This document shows, piece after piece, positions 34,992 through 43,645 of a stretch of 64,000 nt of DNA. The stretch comes from G963674665 sp963674665 (GTDB lineage Bacteria; Desulfobacterota; Desulfovibrionia; Desulfovibrionales; Desulfovibrionaceae). How positions within the stretch are numbered: position 1 is the stretch's first letter; each line of letters begins with the position of its first letter. A program made the translations under genes and the position numbers. Where the stretch lies: NCBI GenBank assembly GCA_963674665.2, contig CAXXPL010000005.1, positions 124,001 to 188,000 on the forward strand, written 5' to 3'. The notes below the pieces were generated by a model. That model saw only the letters and a program-made list of their open reading frames with translations, made no database searches and was not told where the DNA came from.

Positions 34992-36527
34992 TCATTCAAT
35001 GCGCAACTTTTCCTCCAGGTCCGGCTCCAGCCGCACGAGGAAGGTTCCCATGACGTGATCCACGGCCACGCGGCCGAGATCCGCGCCTTTTATCTTGCGC
35101 ACGTCCTTCACCAGGGCGCAAATCACCGAGGCCTTGCCGTCCATTGCCTGCCACCCCTTGAGTCCGGCCAGGATCGCGGCTTCCTCGAGGCTCTGTTCCG
35201 GTGGTTCCTGTTTGGGGTGGTCGCGTTTGAGAATCAGGTGCGCTCCTGGGCCGCCCTGGGCATGGAACCAGATGTCATAGGGACTCGCTGCCTGGCTCAA
35301 CAGCTTGTGGTTGGCGGCCTTGTTGCGCCCCCGAAGGAGAAGAAACCCGTCGGACGTGCGGAATCGTTGTACAGCCAAGCCTTGGGCGGTCTTGTTCCTG
35401 GGTGTGGGTTTTGGAGGAATCTTTTCCTCTCTCCCCTGTCGCGGAGGGGGGGCGGTCTTGCCCTGGCGCAGCTTGTCCAGTTCATTGCTCATGAACTCCC
35501 GCCTGGCCCGCACCAGCGGTATGCCGCGCATGCCCTTGGCCGCCATCCTGAAAAAACGCTCCATGTTCTCGTAGATAGTCAGAGCGGGATCGAGGTCGAC
35601 GCCCATCTCTCCGCCTTCCGGCAGGGGGAGGGTGAGTTGATGGCGTTTCTGCTTCGAGTCCAGTGCGTAGAGTCGCCCCTGGATGGCCATGCCCTGCTCG
35701 CGCAGTGCGCAGAGAGACTCCAGGCGCTGCAGTTCCTGGTCGATCTTTGCCAGCCCGCGCTTGAGCTTCTTTACCGCGGCTTTTCTGGCAGCTCGTAGTT
35801 CACCGTCCTCGTCCATGGAGAGCCGGGAGAACAGGGTTACCTGCCCCGCAAGGGAGGCCGCCTCGCATGCCGAAGGCATGGGGCGTTCGTCCCGGTCCTT
35901 ACGCATGCTTTCGGGGAGCCGCCAGGAAAGGGCCTCGGCCTCGCTGTTCCCCTGCTGTTCGGACAGGTAGACGTGAAAGTCGTTGCATTCTCCGAGTTCC
36001 AGGTTCCGGTACAAATCCCGAGCCTGTTCAGAGGGGAGGGCGGCGAGGGTCCTGCGGAGCACCGGGGAGATGTGGGGGTACCGGCGCCAGACCTCCTCGT
36101 TCCGGAGTAAGGTGTCCAGCGGAGGCAGTTCAGGTTCCAGCCCGAAACTGCTGTCCAGGTCAACGACCACTTTGGGGCCGCTGCGCATGCAGAACACGAG
36201 ATGCCCCGGCTCGGTGCCGGAGAGGCTCCAGGCCACGCGTCTGCCCGCCCAGTCCAATGATTGTTCGAGCAGGCGGCGCCCCACCAGATGCTTCCGCAGC
36301 CACATTACCCTGGCCTCGGGCGTGCTGGGATTGGGAGGTTTTTCCTGGGAGAGAAAGAGCAGGGGGTCCCTGTTGCCGAAGCGCAGCAGCAGAAAACGCC
36401 CCCCTTCGGCGTTGCCCAAGTCGAAAGTCAGCACATCGGGCGCTGGGCCGTAAATTTTCTGAATACGTCTGCCCCGCAATAGCGGAGCGAGTTCCAGAGC
36501 GAGGCAACGGAAGAGGAAGGAGTCCAT
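34992..36527 (-). CDS. NFACT/RqcH-family RNA-binding protein
   Basis: A 511-residue protein with the NFACT-N domain (MDSFLFRCLALELAPLLRG, FRFGNRDPLLFLS type), central helical and coiled-coil parts, and the C-terminal NFACT-R domain (FRTSDGFLLLRGRNKAANHK, PYDIWFHAQGGPGAHLIL). RqcH proteins bind stalled 50S subunits and add alanine tails; relatives were once called fibronectin-binding proteins. A proline/lysine-rich stretch lies before the NFACT-R domain. The ATG at 36527 is well placed. It is upstream of, but 405 bp from, phoH. Confidence 0.85.
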   Translation of the reverse strand: MDSFLFRCLALELAPLLRGRRIQKIYGPAPDVLTFDLGNAEGGRFLLLRFGNRDPLLFLSQEKPPNPSTPEARVMWLRKHLVGRRLLEQSLDWAGRRVAWSLSGTEPGHLVFCMRSGPKVVVDLDSSFGLEPELPPLDTLLRNEEVWRRYPHISPVLRRTLAALPSEQARDLYRNLELGECNDFHVYLSEQQGNSEAEALSWRLPESMRKDRDERPMPSACEAASLAGQVTLFSRLSMDEDGELRAARKAAVKKLKRGLAKIDQELQRLESLCALREQGMAIQGRLYALDSKQKRHQLTLPLPEGGEMGVDLDPALTIYENMERFFRMAAKGMRGIPLVRARREFMSNELDKLRQGKTAPPPRQGREEKIPPKPTPRNKTAQGLAVQRFRTSDGFLLLRGRNKAANHKLLSQAASPYDIWFHAQGGPGAHLILKRDHPKQEPPEQSLEEAAILAGLKGWQAMDGKASVICALVKDVRKIKGADLGRVAVDHVMGTFLVRLEPDLEEKLRIE

Positions 36528-36863
36528 GGTACCGGGTTCTTGTTGAGGATTGCGATGAGAGGCGAGACGTAGTCAATTCACGGATAGTGTTGAGAACCTC
36601 TCTCCTGCCAGGGAGAGGGGAAGAGAAAACCTCGAGAGTTGCGCTACCGCACGTTGAAGAGGCTCAGGGAGATGTCTCCTGGATTTTTCAAACCGCATAC
36701 ACCGTCAAAAGGCCGAAATGACATTCCGGTCCCCCCCAGGCTGACGTGTGTCGTCGAAATCCGTTACAAAGCGTGCTGCGTTCGGCACTCCTTGGAATGC
36801 CTGGTTGCGTCTGCACAAAAACCGGCTTTGGGCCGGTTCCTATCTCTTCGAATCCATGTGACG
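36528..36863. other. Intergenic region between dksA and the NFACT gene
   Basis: Apart from the dksA terminator (36816-36838) no gene is seen in these 336 bp. A CCTCTC/GAGAGG hairpin near 36600 is of unknown role. Confidence 0.4.
36816..36838 (-). terminator. Terminator of dksA
   Basis: On the minus strand AACCGGC, a five-base loop and GCCGGTT are followed directly by a T-run (TTTTTGTG). It is 25 bases past the dksA stop. Confidence 0.8.
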
Positions 36864-37226
36864 CTAGTCTCCGCGCAAAGATTCCTCTTCTTCCTGCTTG
36901 CTCTTGCATTTGATGCAAAGCTTGGTGACGGGGCGGGCCTTGAGCCTGGGAATGCTGATGTTCTCTCCGCATTCCTCGCAAATGCCGTAGGTACCGTCAT
37001 CCAGGCGCTTCAGGGCGCTTTGGATTTTCTTGATAAGCTTCCGTTCCCTGTCGCGTAGGCGCAGGATGAACGCGCGGTCAGACTCCATGGTGGCACGATC
37101 AGCAGGATCGGCAAAGACTTCCATGGTATCGGTCATGTCTTCGATGGTCGCGTCGCTTTTTTGCAGCACATCCTCGAGCATGGAGGTCAACAACTCTCGC
37201 AAGGCGTCAATATCCTTCTGCTCCAT
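36864..37226 (-). CDS. dksA: DksA/TraR-family regulator
   Basis: A 120-residue RNA polymerase-binding protein that works with ppGpp. The N-terminal coiled coil carries acidic residues, and the C-terminal C4 zinc finger reads CEECGENISIPRLKA then CIKC. The tip motif DPADRATMESD fits DksA. The ATG at 37226 is preferred to the longer frame because GAGGAGG lies just upstream. It has its own promoter and terminator, so it is a single-gene unit. Confidence 0.92.
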   Translation of the reverse strand: MEQKDIDALRELLTSMLEDVLQKSDATIEDMTDTMEVFADPADRATMESDRAFILRLRDRERKLIKKIQSALKRLDDGTYGICEECGENISIPRLKARPVTKLCIKCKSKQEEEESLRGD

Positions 37227-37289
37227 GAAATCCTCCTCGATGGTGAGCTGGACGGGCAACTGGGTCGCGTCCATAGCTTGAAGAGAACG

Positions 37290-37319
37290 ATAATACTACA
37301 GTTGCACAGGAAAAGTAAA
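37290..37319 (-). promoter_or_regulatory. Promoter of dksA
   Basis: Read on the minus strand, TTTACT (37314-37319) and TATTAT (37290-37295) are separated by 18 bases, about 65 bp before the start codon. Confidence 0.45.
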
Positions 37320-37403
37320 GTGGCACAATTTTTTTTGAATATCGCCCGGTTATCAATTCTACTTTACTTGCTTTATCCTTGATGGAGGGATATGTAGTAC
37401 AGC

Positions 37404-38219
37404 ATGAGCGTTATTACCATTACCGATATTGTCGAGGCGATCCATGGTGATCTGGACAAGTGCCCGGATGCTCCCCTGGAAAATATAACTCTTGGTACGC
37501 ATTTGGCTTCCGTGGGGGCGGGGAGCATGGGTATTGCCTCCCGCGTGGACGCGCCCCATGGCAAAGGGGACTACCGGAGCATCTCGGATTTTCCCGAGAG
37601 TCTGAGCGCCCAGGCCCTGGCCAGAATGCTTCATAAGCGCAAGGAGATACCCGAACTGGGCGTTTCCACCCCCATGCAGGTCTGCACCATGGCCATGGCT
37701 GCCGCCAACGCCCTATTGCCGGACCCGGCTCTTCGGAACCATGCGGGGGGGGATGGAGAGCTGCCAGAAGGGTACTGCGCCGAAAAGGGACAGGATCTGG
37801 TGCTGCGTCTGGGCAAGGGGCGCAATGTGGCTGTTGTGGGGCATTTCCCCTTTGTGGAGCGCCTGGCGGACAACTTCGCCAACTTCTGGGTGCTGGAAAA
37901 ACGCCCCCGCCCAGGTGACCTGGATGCGGCAGAGGCCTCCAGGGTCATGCCGCGGGCCGATGTGGCGGCCATCACCTCCACCTCCATCAGTAACGGAACC
38001 CTTGGGGAACTGCTTTCCCTGTGCCGCGAGGACACCTTTGTCCTGATGCTGGGGCCGAGTACACCCTTTGCGCCGAGCCTATTCGAATTGGGCGTGGACG
38101 CCCTTGCGGGGGCCGTGGTGCACGACCCGGACACCGCCCGCCTCGGCATCATGAACGGCCTGCCCTACAAGGGGCTGTCCGGAGTATTCGGCGCCATCCT
38201 GAACAAGAACCACGCCTGA
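37404..38219 (+). CDS. DUF364 putative heavy-metal chelation protein
   Basis: A 271-residue cytoplasmic protein with an N-terminal DUF4213-like part and a C-terminal Rossmann-like DUF364 domain (NVAVVGHFPFVERL, DVAAITSTSISNGTLGELL, VLMLGPSTPF). Family members are often near molybdenum or iron genes and are thought to bind metals, but the reaction is unknown. It stands alone, divergent from dksA, with a strong bidirectional terminator after it. Confidence 0.85.
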   Translation: MSVITITDIVEAIHGDLDKCPDAPLENITLGTHLASVGAGSMGIASRVDAPHGKGDYRSISDFPESLSAQALARMLHKRKEIPELGVSTPMQVCTMAMAAANALLPDPALRNHAGGDGELPEGYCAEKGQDLVLRLGKGRNVAVVGHFPFVERLADNFANFWVLEKRPRPGDLDAAEASRVMPRADVAAITSTSISNGTLGELLSLCREDTFVLMLGPSTPFAPSLFELGVDALAGAVVHDPDTARLGIMNGLPYKGLSGVFGAILNKNHA

Positions 38220-38249
38220 TTTGACTACGTCGCACCAGTATTGAGAAAA

Positions 38250-38296
38250 AAAACGAGTGGAAGAACCTTTTTGCATAAGGTTCTTCCACTCGTTTT
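38250..38296. terminator. Bidirectional terminator
   Basis: A perfect 20-base-pair stem (38250-38269 with 38277-38296) around a seven-base loop, with A-runs at the left and T-runs at the right. It ends the DUF364 gene and the convergent minus-strand genes. Confidence 0.9.
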
Positions 38297-38345
38297 ACCT
38301 TTTCCAAAACTTGATGAACAGGATTTATAAGAGGCCCCTGTCCTT

Positions 38346-38852
38346 TCAACGGGGGGTGAAGGCGTTGAGAAAGTCCTGTCCGAACTCCGGGTCCACGGAG
38401 ATCCAATAGGACAGGTCCTTGTGGGCGTATGTGTAGTGCACCTGCCCCATGCCGAAGAAGCGATGGACCACTGTTCCGTGAAGTTCCAGCCCCTTGTATT
38501 CATGGAACGGGGAGCGCTTGGCAGCCAGCATTTTCTTGACCATGACCTCCATCTGTGACTGGTTTTCCTTCGGAGTCGCTGCCCGGGAGATCCAGACCAT
38601 GGCGGGGTGCCCTGACTTGCGGGAGTAGGTGGCCACTGCGGCGTCCTTCAGGGGGATGTCCTTGCCGTGCAGTGAGCTGACCTTGCCCCGGGCCTGGTCG
38701 CCCGTGATCAGCTTCATCAGCTCGAATCCCTGAATTTCCCGGGGAAAAAGATCCTCCAGTGACGCGGGGGGGGCGGCCACGGCGGCAATGGGAAGGGCGA
38801 TGCACAGTACAAGTAGCCAACTTGCCGGCATTGTTCGAAGATTCCAGCTCAT
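38346..38852 (-). CDS. Exported protein of unknown function
   Basis: A 168-residue protein with a signal peptide (SWLLVLCIALPIAAVAAPP). The mature part (LFPREIQGFELMKLITGDQA, VHYTYAHKDLSYWISVDP) is unrecognised. It begins 20 bases after the stop of the binding-protein gene, so the two are likely co-expressed. Confidence 0.65.
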   Translation of the reverse strand: MSWNLRTMPASWLLVLCIALPIAAVAAPPASLEDLFPREIQGFELMKLITGDQARGKVSSLHGKDIPLKDAAVATYSRKSGHPAMVWISRAATPKENQSQMEVMVKKMLAAKRSPFHEYKGLELHGTVVHRFFGMGQVHYTYAHKDLSYWISVDPEFGQDFLNAFTPR

Positions 38853-38872
38853 GGTGTGTTCCTGAAGATTTT

Positions 38873-39913
38873 TCAGTAGGAGTGTTCCAGGTCCTTGATG
38901 ATGGATTCGCCTTGCGCAAGGCCCTCGGCCGCTTTTTGAAAATCCAGGGAAGGCAGCCCTTCGGGGTAGTTGCTTTCATAACTGGCCAGGCTTCCCGACG
39001 TGACAGGGAGCAGGGCAAAGGACTGTACAGACGGGATGTCCTTTTCCGGAAGCCCCTGGATGTTGGCATAGAGCAGGAGCAGGGCATACCCCCCGGAGAG
39101 CCACCCTCCGCCGATGTCGAAGGTCACCCGCTCCTCGTGCATGGGGAAGAGGTTTTCAGGCAGCAGGTCCATGGCGGTGATGGGTTGGATAAGTCCCTGC
39201 TCATTGGCCACCGCCTGGGCGGTGAGAGCGGCCACGCCGTCGCCGCACCAGATGGCACCGACATCCTTGTGGTGTTTCAGAATGGAGCCCAGGTTCTTGC
39301 CCCAGACCTCGGAGGGCACGACTTCCACCAGGGTGGCGTTGGTGCGCTGATTAAAGGCATGCTCCAGTCCGAGGATGCGTTGATCTCCGGCAATGGCGTC
39401 CTTGCCGGGCGCCAGGGCCAGGACGCGCTGTTTCCCGTCCGGTGAGGGGGAGGCGGATTCGATGGCCGCGATGGCTGCCAGTTTTCCGGCATTCAAGTAA
39501 TCCGGCCCGACCCAGACAAGAAAGGGGCGCTGCCCCTGGGCCAGCCCGTTCCGCAGGTCATGCGGCAGCGGAGTCAGGGTGATGGCCACGGGAATGTGCT
39601 TCTCGTTGGCGGATTGTAAAATTTTTCCAAGACTCGCGGAAATCCGATAGTTGTCACCCATGGGAGTGACCACCAGTGCGTCCACGCCGATGTCCAGAAG
39701 GCCTCGGGCGTGGCCCTCCAGGCCCATTGCCTCCCCCTTTGCGTCGCGTTCCAGCAGGTCGATGTGCAATTGTTCGGCGCCACGCTCCATGAAGGACAGG
39801 TACTTGATCCAGAATTCATCCTGCATTTCCGGAACAACCACGCCGACACGCAGGCCGGCCTGGGCGTTCAGGGCAACGAGCATGAACAGTAAGCTGAAGA
39901 TGCATGCGCGCAT
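38873..39913 (-). CDS. Periplasmic sugar-binding-like protein
   Basis: A 346-residue protein of the Peripla_BP_4 (RbsB/LuxP-like) type. A signal peptide (MRACIFSLLFMLVALNAQA) precedes LRVGVVVPEMQDEFWIKYL, DIGVDALVVTPMG and GAIWCGDGVAALTAQAVA, the two lobes of the fold. No ABC permease or ATPase is next to it; it is followed by another exported protein, so it may be a sensor subunit rather than a transport one. The ATG at 39913 has AAGGCAG upstream. Confidence 0.8.
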   Translation of the reverse strand: MRACIFSLLFMLVALNAQAGLRVGVVVPEMQDEFWIKYLSFMERGAEQLHIDLLERDAKGEAMGLEGHARGLLDIGVDALVVTPMGDNYRISASLGKILQSANEKHIPVAITLTPLPHDLRNGLAQGQRPFLVWVGPDYLNAGKLAAIAAIESASPSPDGKQRVLALAPGKDAIAGDQRILGLEHAFNQRTNATLVEVVPSEVWGKNLGSILKHHKDVGAIWCGDGVAALTAQAVANEQGLIQPITAMDLLPENLFPMHEERVTFDIGGGWLSGGYALLLLYANIQGLPEKDIPSVQSFALLPVTSGSLASYESNYPEGLPSLDFQKAAEGLAQGESIIKDLEHSY

Positions 39914-40121
39914 GATACTGCCTTGTGAATAGGAAGGTGTGAGATGTGCCCCGGTGCGATGTTTTCGCATCTGGCCTTGTTGAATATGCCCCCGTTTCGA
40001 TTGTGCGATGATACCTTTGGCCGAAGGTGATGGCAAGAAGGGGCGTACCATGGAAACAGTATAGCGAAGCGCAGGGAATGTGCCTGCCGGGTATTATGGC
40101 GGTTTTGAGGAGGGGAGCGGT

Positions 40122-40148
40122 GGGAGGGGCATTTCAAGTGCCCTTCCC
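40122..40148 (-). terminator. Hairpin after the glycosyltransferase gene
   Basis: GGGAGGGGCA and TGCCCTTCCC pair with one mismatch around seven bases. It belongs to the G-rich hairpin family and follows the glycosyltransferase on the minus strand. Confidence 0.5.
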
Positions 40149-40179
40149 CGGTGACCTGGTTGAAATATTAACTATCCGT

Positions 40180-41335
40180 TCAGCTCAGGGCTTTCAGAAT
40201 GATTTTTTCAAAGGATCTGGTCATGGCCTCGAAGGAGCAACCCTCCACCCGGGTCCGTCCGGCCTGCCCCATGGATGCGAGCAGGGCGGGCGCGCCCAGC
40301 AGCTTGTCCAGTGCCTTGGCAAAAGCCCTGGGGTCTTCCGGTGGCACGAGCATTCCAGTGACATCGTGCTCCACCACCTCGCCGATGCCTCCCACGTCGC
40401 TGGCCACCACGGGCAGCCAGGCGGCCATGGCCTCGAGGATCACGTTGGGCAGGGACTCGCGGTGCGAGGCCAGGGCAAAGATGTCGGCACTGCCCAATGC
40501 CTCACGGACATCCAACTGCGCGGGCTCGATTTTCACCCGGGCGCTCCAGCCCTCGCCGAACAGCTCCCGGGCCAGGTCGCTCACCTGCTCCTGCGTGGGG
40601 CCGTCTCCCAGCATACGCAGGGTGGCGGCTGGGTGTCTGTCCGCGACCATGGAAAAGGCGCGCACAAGGGTGGCCTGATCCTTGGCGTCCGAAAAAACGC
40701 GCCAGGCAGAGGATCTCCAGGTTCGAGGAAGGGGCTCGGTGCAGCCGGGTCTCCCGGGCCTGGCCGAAAAACTCCAGGTCCACGCCATTGGGCACCACGC
40801 TCACATGTTCAGGAGGCACACCGCAGTTCTCCACCATGGAGTCGCGGAGGTTCTTGCTGTTGCTGACAATCTGTTTTGTCAGGCGCCAGAGAAAGCGTTC
40901 ATATTGCCGGAATTCAGCGCCGCCCCCGCGGCATGAACCGATCACAGCCCGGACTCCGGCCAGCCTGCCGATGATCCTGCCCCAGATGTTGGGCACCACG
41001 GTCATGGGCATGAGCACGTCCACCTTTTCGGAGCGTGAGAGCCGCCACAGCCGGGCAAGGCAACCCGGGCCTGTGATCCTCCCCCGTGTCAGGGCGCGGA
41101 CAGGAATATCCCACTCCCTGGCCAGGGGGGCGAAGTCGTCGCCGGGCAGCAGGGTCCACAACTCCACCTGGAACCGGTTGCGGTCCATGCGGCGCAGGAG
41201 CTCCAATGCCTGGCGCTGCGTGCCCCCAAACAGAAGATCCTGGAGCAGGGCGACGACCTTGATCTTGCGGTCGTGGCCCGCATCGCCCGGAGCGGTCTGG
41301 GAAGCTTTTCCGGAAGGACTTTTTTCTGTATCCAA
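40180..41335 (-). pseudogene. Family 4 glycosyltransferase broken by a frameshift
   Basis: Two overlapping frames together encode one GT4 enzyme. The front part has the donor-side fold start (KVVALLQDLLFGGTQRQALELL) and runs to NLEILCLARF. The back part continues SDAKDQATLVRAFSMVADRH and carries the nucleotide-sugar motif RESLPNVILEAMA. The frames meet in a run of six A at 40692-40697 (T on the coding strand); five would restore a continuous LARFSDAKDQA. The best start is a TTG at 41335 with AAAGGA upstream, though a GTG at 41470 is open. A sequencing or assembly error cannot be excluded. Next to it, divergent, is a polysaccharide deacetylase. Confidence 0.8.
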
Positions 41336-41548
41336 AGAATTTCCTTTGTCGTTGAACAAACGCGGGAGTGTTTCGAAGTCGTGAAGATGTACTTGACCTG
41401 GGGTATCAAGTAAAGGAAGCACTGCGTGATTGTCCGCCGGCTTTGTCGCTGCGGAAAAATGCTCCAGCACTTCCGGAAAATGTGATTACTCCGCGCTTCC
41501 TGAAGTCTACCCGCAATATGGCAATGAATACAAAGATTAGGTAATGAT

Positions 41549-42490
41549 ATGGTATATTTGGTTGTTTCCATCGATGTGGAGGAGGAAGGGTTGTTCTCAG
41601 GGGCCTACCCCACCAACCCTGGGGTGGAGAATCTTAAGCATTTGGAGAAGCTGGAATTCCTGACCCGGGATTTCGGCATCCCCCTGACCCTGCTTACCGC
41701 GCATTCCGTGGCGAACAGCCCCTGGTGTGTGGATACCCTCAAACTCTGGCAGGAAGAGCGGGGCGCCGAGATCGGAGCTCACCTGCATCACTGGAGCACG
41801 CCGCCCATTGTGGAGCAGGGCAGGGGTGAGCCCATGCTCTCGGACGACATCCCCATGGACGTGCTGCGCGAGAAGTTCCACTCGCTGCTGGACAGCCTGG
41901 AGCGGAACTTCGGGCACAGACCCGCATCCTTCCGCATGGGTCGCTGGGACTTCGGCAAACAGGTGGAGACCCTGCTGCCGGAGCTGGGGTTCACCGTGGA
42001 CAGCAGCGCCTCCCCCCTGCGCTATGGTCCTCCCGGAACTGACCGGTTTCTCACTCCGGTGGAGCCCTGGTGGCTGCCATGCACAGGCTCGCAGGGGCAG
42101 CGGGTGCTGGAGGTGCCAATCACAGTGCTCCCTGTATGGGGGCCGCTGGCCCGCATGGCCAGGGCCGGGGTTGCGCCGTTTTCCCACAGGACCAGGCGCA
42201 AGCTCCTGGCAAAATTCAAGGCAGTGGCCGCCATGGGCATACAGCCCGTGTGGTTTCCCCTGTTCTCCATGAAGATGGCTGCCAGGGCGCACATCAACAA
42301 CGGGGGGAGCGTGCTCTGCATGTTCTTCCACTCCTCGGAGCTCATGCCGGGGCAGAGTCCGCACTTTCCGGACGAAGCCTCGGTTCAGGCCATGTTGCTG
42401 AAAATTCGGCGCTTCATCGAATATGTGCGGGGGATCACCGAGGTACGCGGCGCCACCCTGGGACAGATGCGGGAACTCCTGCCCCTGTGA
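41549..42490 (+). CDS. Polysaccharide deacetylase-family protein
   Basis: A 313-residue protein with the NodB-like fold. The metal-binding Asp is in VVSIDVEEEG near residue 9, the HxxH-type pair in IGAHLHHW near 77, and SFRMGRWDFG fits the next motif. It has no signal peptide, so it acts in the cytoplasm or on a lipid-linked sugar. The adjacent divergent GT4 gene suggests a shared glycan pathway. The ATG has AGGTAATGAT upstream. Confidence 0.8.
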   Translation: MVYLVVSIDVEEEGLFSGAYPTNPGVENLKHLEKLEFLTRDFGIPLTLLTAHSVANSPWCVDTLKLWQEERGAEIGAHLHHWSTPPIVEQGRGEPMLSDDIPMDVLREKFHSLLDSLERNFGHRPASFRMGRWDFGKQVETLLPELGFTVDSSASPLRYGPPGTDRFLTPVEPWWLPCTGSQGQRVLEVPITVLPVWGPLARMARAGVAPFSHRTRRKLLAKFKAVAAMGIQPVWFPLFSMKMAARAHINNGGSVLCMFFHSSELMPGQSPHFPDEASVQAMLLKIRRFIEYVRGITEVRGATLGQMRELLPL

Positions 42491-42496
42491 CGGGGG

Positions 42497-43603
42497 TCAG
42501 AGCGAGAGGGGCAGCCTGAGGGTGAACTTGGTCTCTCCGTCCCTGGAGGAAAAGGAAACCCGTCCATCGAGATATTCTTCCGTGAACAGCTTGATGACGT
42601 AGGTGCCGAGGCCGCGCGTGTCCCCCTTGGTGGAGACGTAGCGCTTGAAGAGCTGCAGCTGGATGTCGCGGGGCATTTCACCCTTGTTGGTGATGGTGAT
42701 AACCACCCCGTCATCCTGATGACAGGCGAGGACCACACGCTCCCCTTTGGGGCTGGCCTCCAAAGCGTTGAGCAGCATGTTGCGCAGGACATGGAGCAGC
42801 AGGCGCTGGTCCGTGATCATCTCCAGAAATTCACATTGGACGTCCATTTCCACGCCCCGGGCCTCGGGCTGATTTCTCATTTCCCTGCACAGGGTGTCCA
42901 GGAGGGTGTCGATCCGCACGTCACCGGGGGAGACGGTGAGACGCCCGTCTTCGGCCGCGGTCATGTCCCTGTGGTAGATCACGTCCCGCAGAATGAGCTG
43001 GGAGCATTCCTCGATGAGGTCGCTGTCCTGGAGCCCCATGTCGCCGGTCTTCAGCATGCTGCCGATGGTGACCATGCCTCCGGCTTCATTGATGAGGTTG
43101 TGGTGAAATGTGCGTTGGAGATAGTGCAGCCGTTTCTCGTGGCTGATGTCCAACGCGGTGAACAGGGTGAAGATCTGGTCCTCGAAGGTGATGGGTTTGG
43201 TGAACACCTGCAGGTCCAGGGCCCGTTTGCCCGAGGAGTCCTTGCACAGCATATGGCATTCCTGGCAGTCGTTGTCTCCGCGCAGGCTATTCAGGATGGC
43301 GATGGCCGCGCCACACTGGGTGCAGAACTTGGAGCATCCGCACCCGGCCTTCATGATCCGCGAATAGATGCAGTTCAGGGCCTCGCCCGGACGCAGCCCC
43401 AGAATCTCTCCCACGTCGCAGCTCTCCGCAAGTGAGTGGAAGGCCTGGTTGCAGTATACGATCTGCCGCTGGGCGTTGATGACGACGATGCAAGTGGGGA
43501 TGGCATCGAGCCATGAGGAGAGGAGTTCAGAGCGCAGACGTCTGGCGATCTCCAGAACCTCTTCCTGTTCCATCCGTTCGGCTGGTGCGAAATGTGTTTC
43601 CAT
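42497..43603 (-). CDS. PAS-domain sensor histidine kinase with a cysteine cluster
   Basis: A 368-residue soluble kinase. A PAS domain (SSWLDAIPTCIVVINAQRQIVYCNQAF) contains an inserted set of cysteines (CGCSKFCTQCG, then CQECHMLC) that could hold a metal or an iron-sulfur cluster. The kinase part has the phospho-acceptor box THHNLINEAGG type near residue 166 and an ATPase domain (NMLLNALEAS, GLGTYVIKLF). There is no receiver partner next to it. It converges on the deacetylase with six bases between the stops. Confidence 0.85.
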   Translation of the reverse strand: METHFAPAERMEQEEVLEIARRLRSELLSSWLDAIPTCIVVINAQRQIVYCNQAFHSLAESCDVGEILGLRPGEALNCIYSRIMKAGCGCSKFCTQCGAAIAILNSLRGDNDCQECHMLCKDSSGKRALDLQVFTKPITFEDQIFTLFTALDISHEKRLHYLQRTFHHNLINEAGGMVTIGSMLKTGDMGLQDSDLIEECSQLILRDVIYHRDMTAAEDGRLTVSPGDVRIDTLLDTLCREMRNQPEARGVEMDVQCEFLEMITDQRLLLHVLRNMLLNALEASPKGERVVLACHQDDGVVITITNKGEMPRDIQLQLFKRYVSTKGDTRGLGTYVIKLFTEEYLDGRVSFSSRDGETKFTLRLPLSL

Positions 43604-43645
43604 GATCTCCCTTGTCGAGGGGGGTCTTGACAGACGCGCCCCGGC

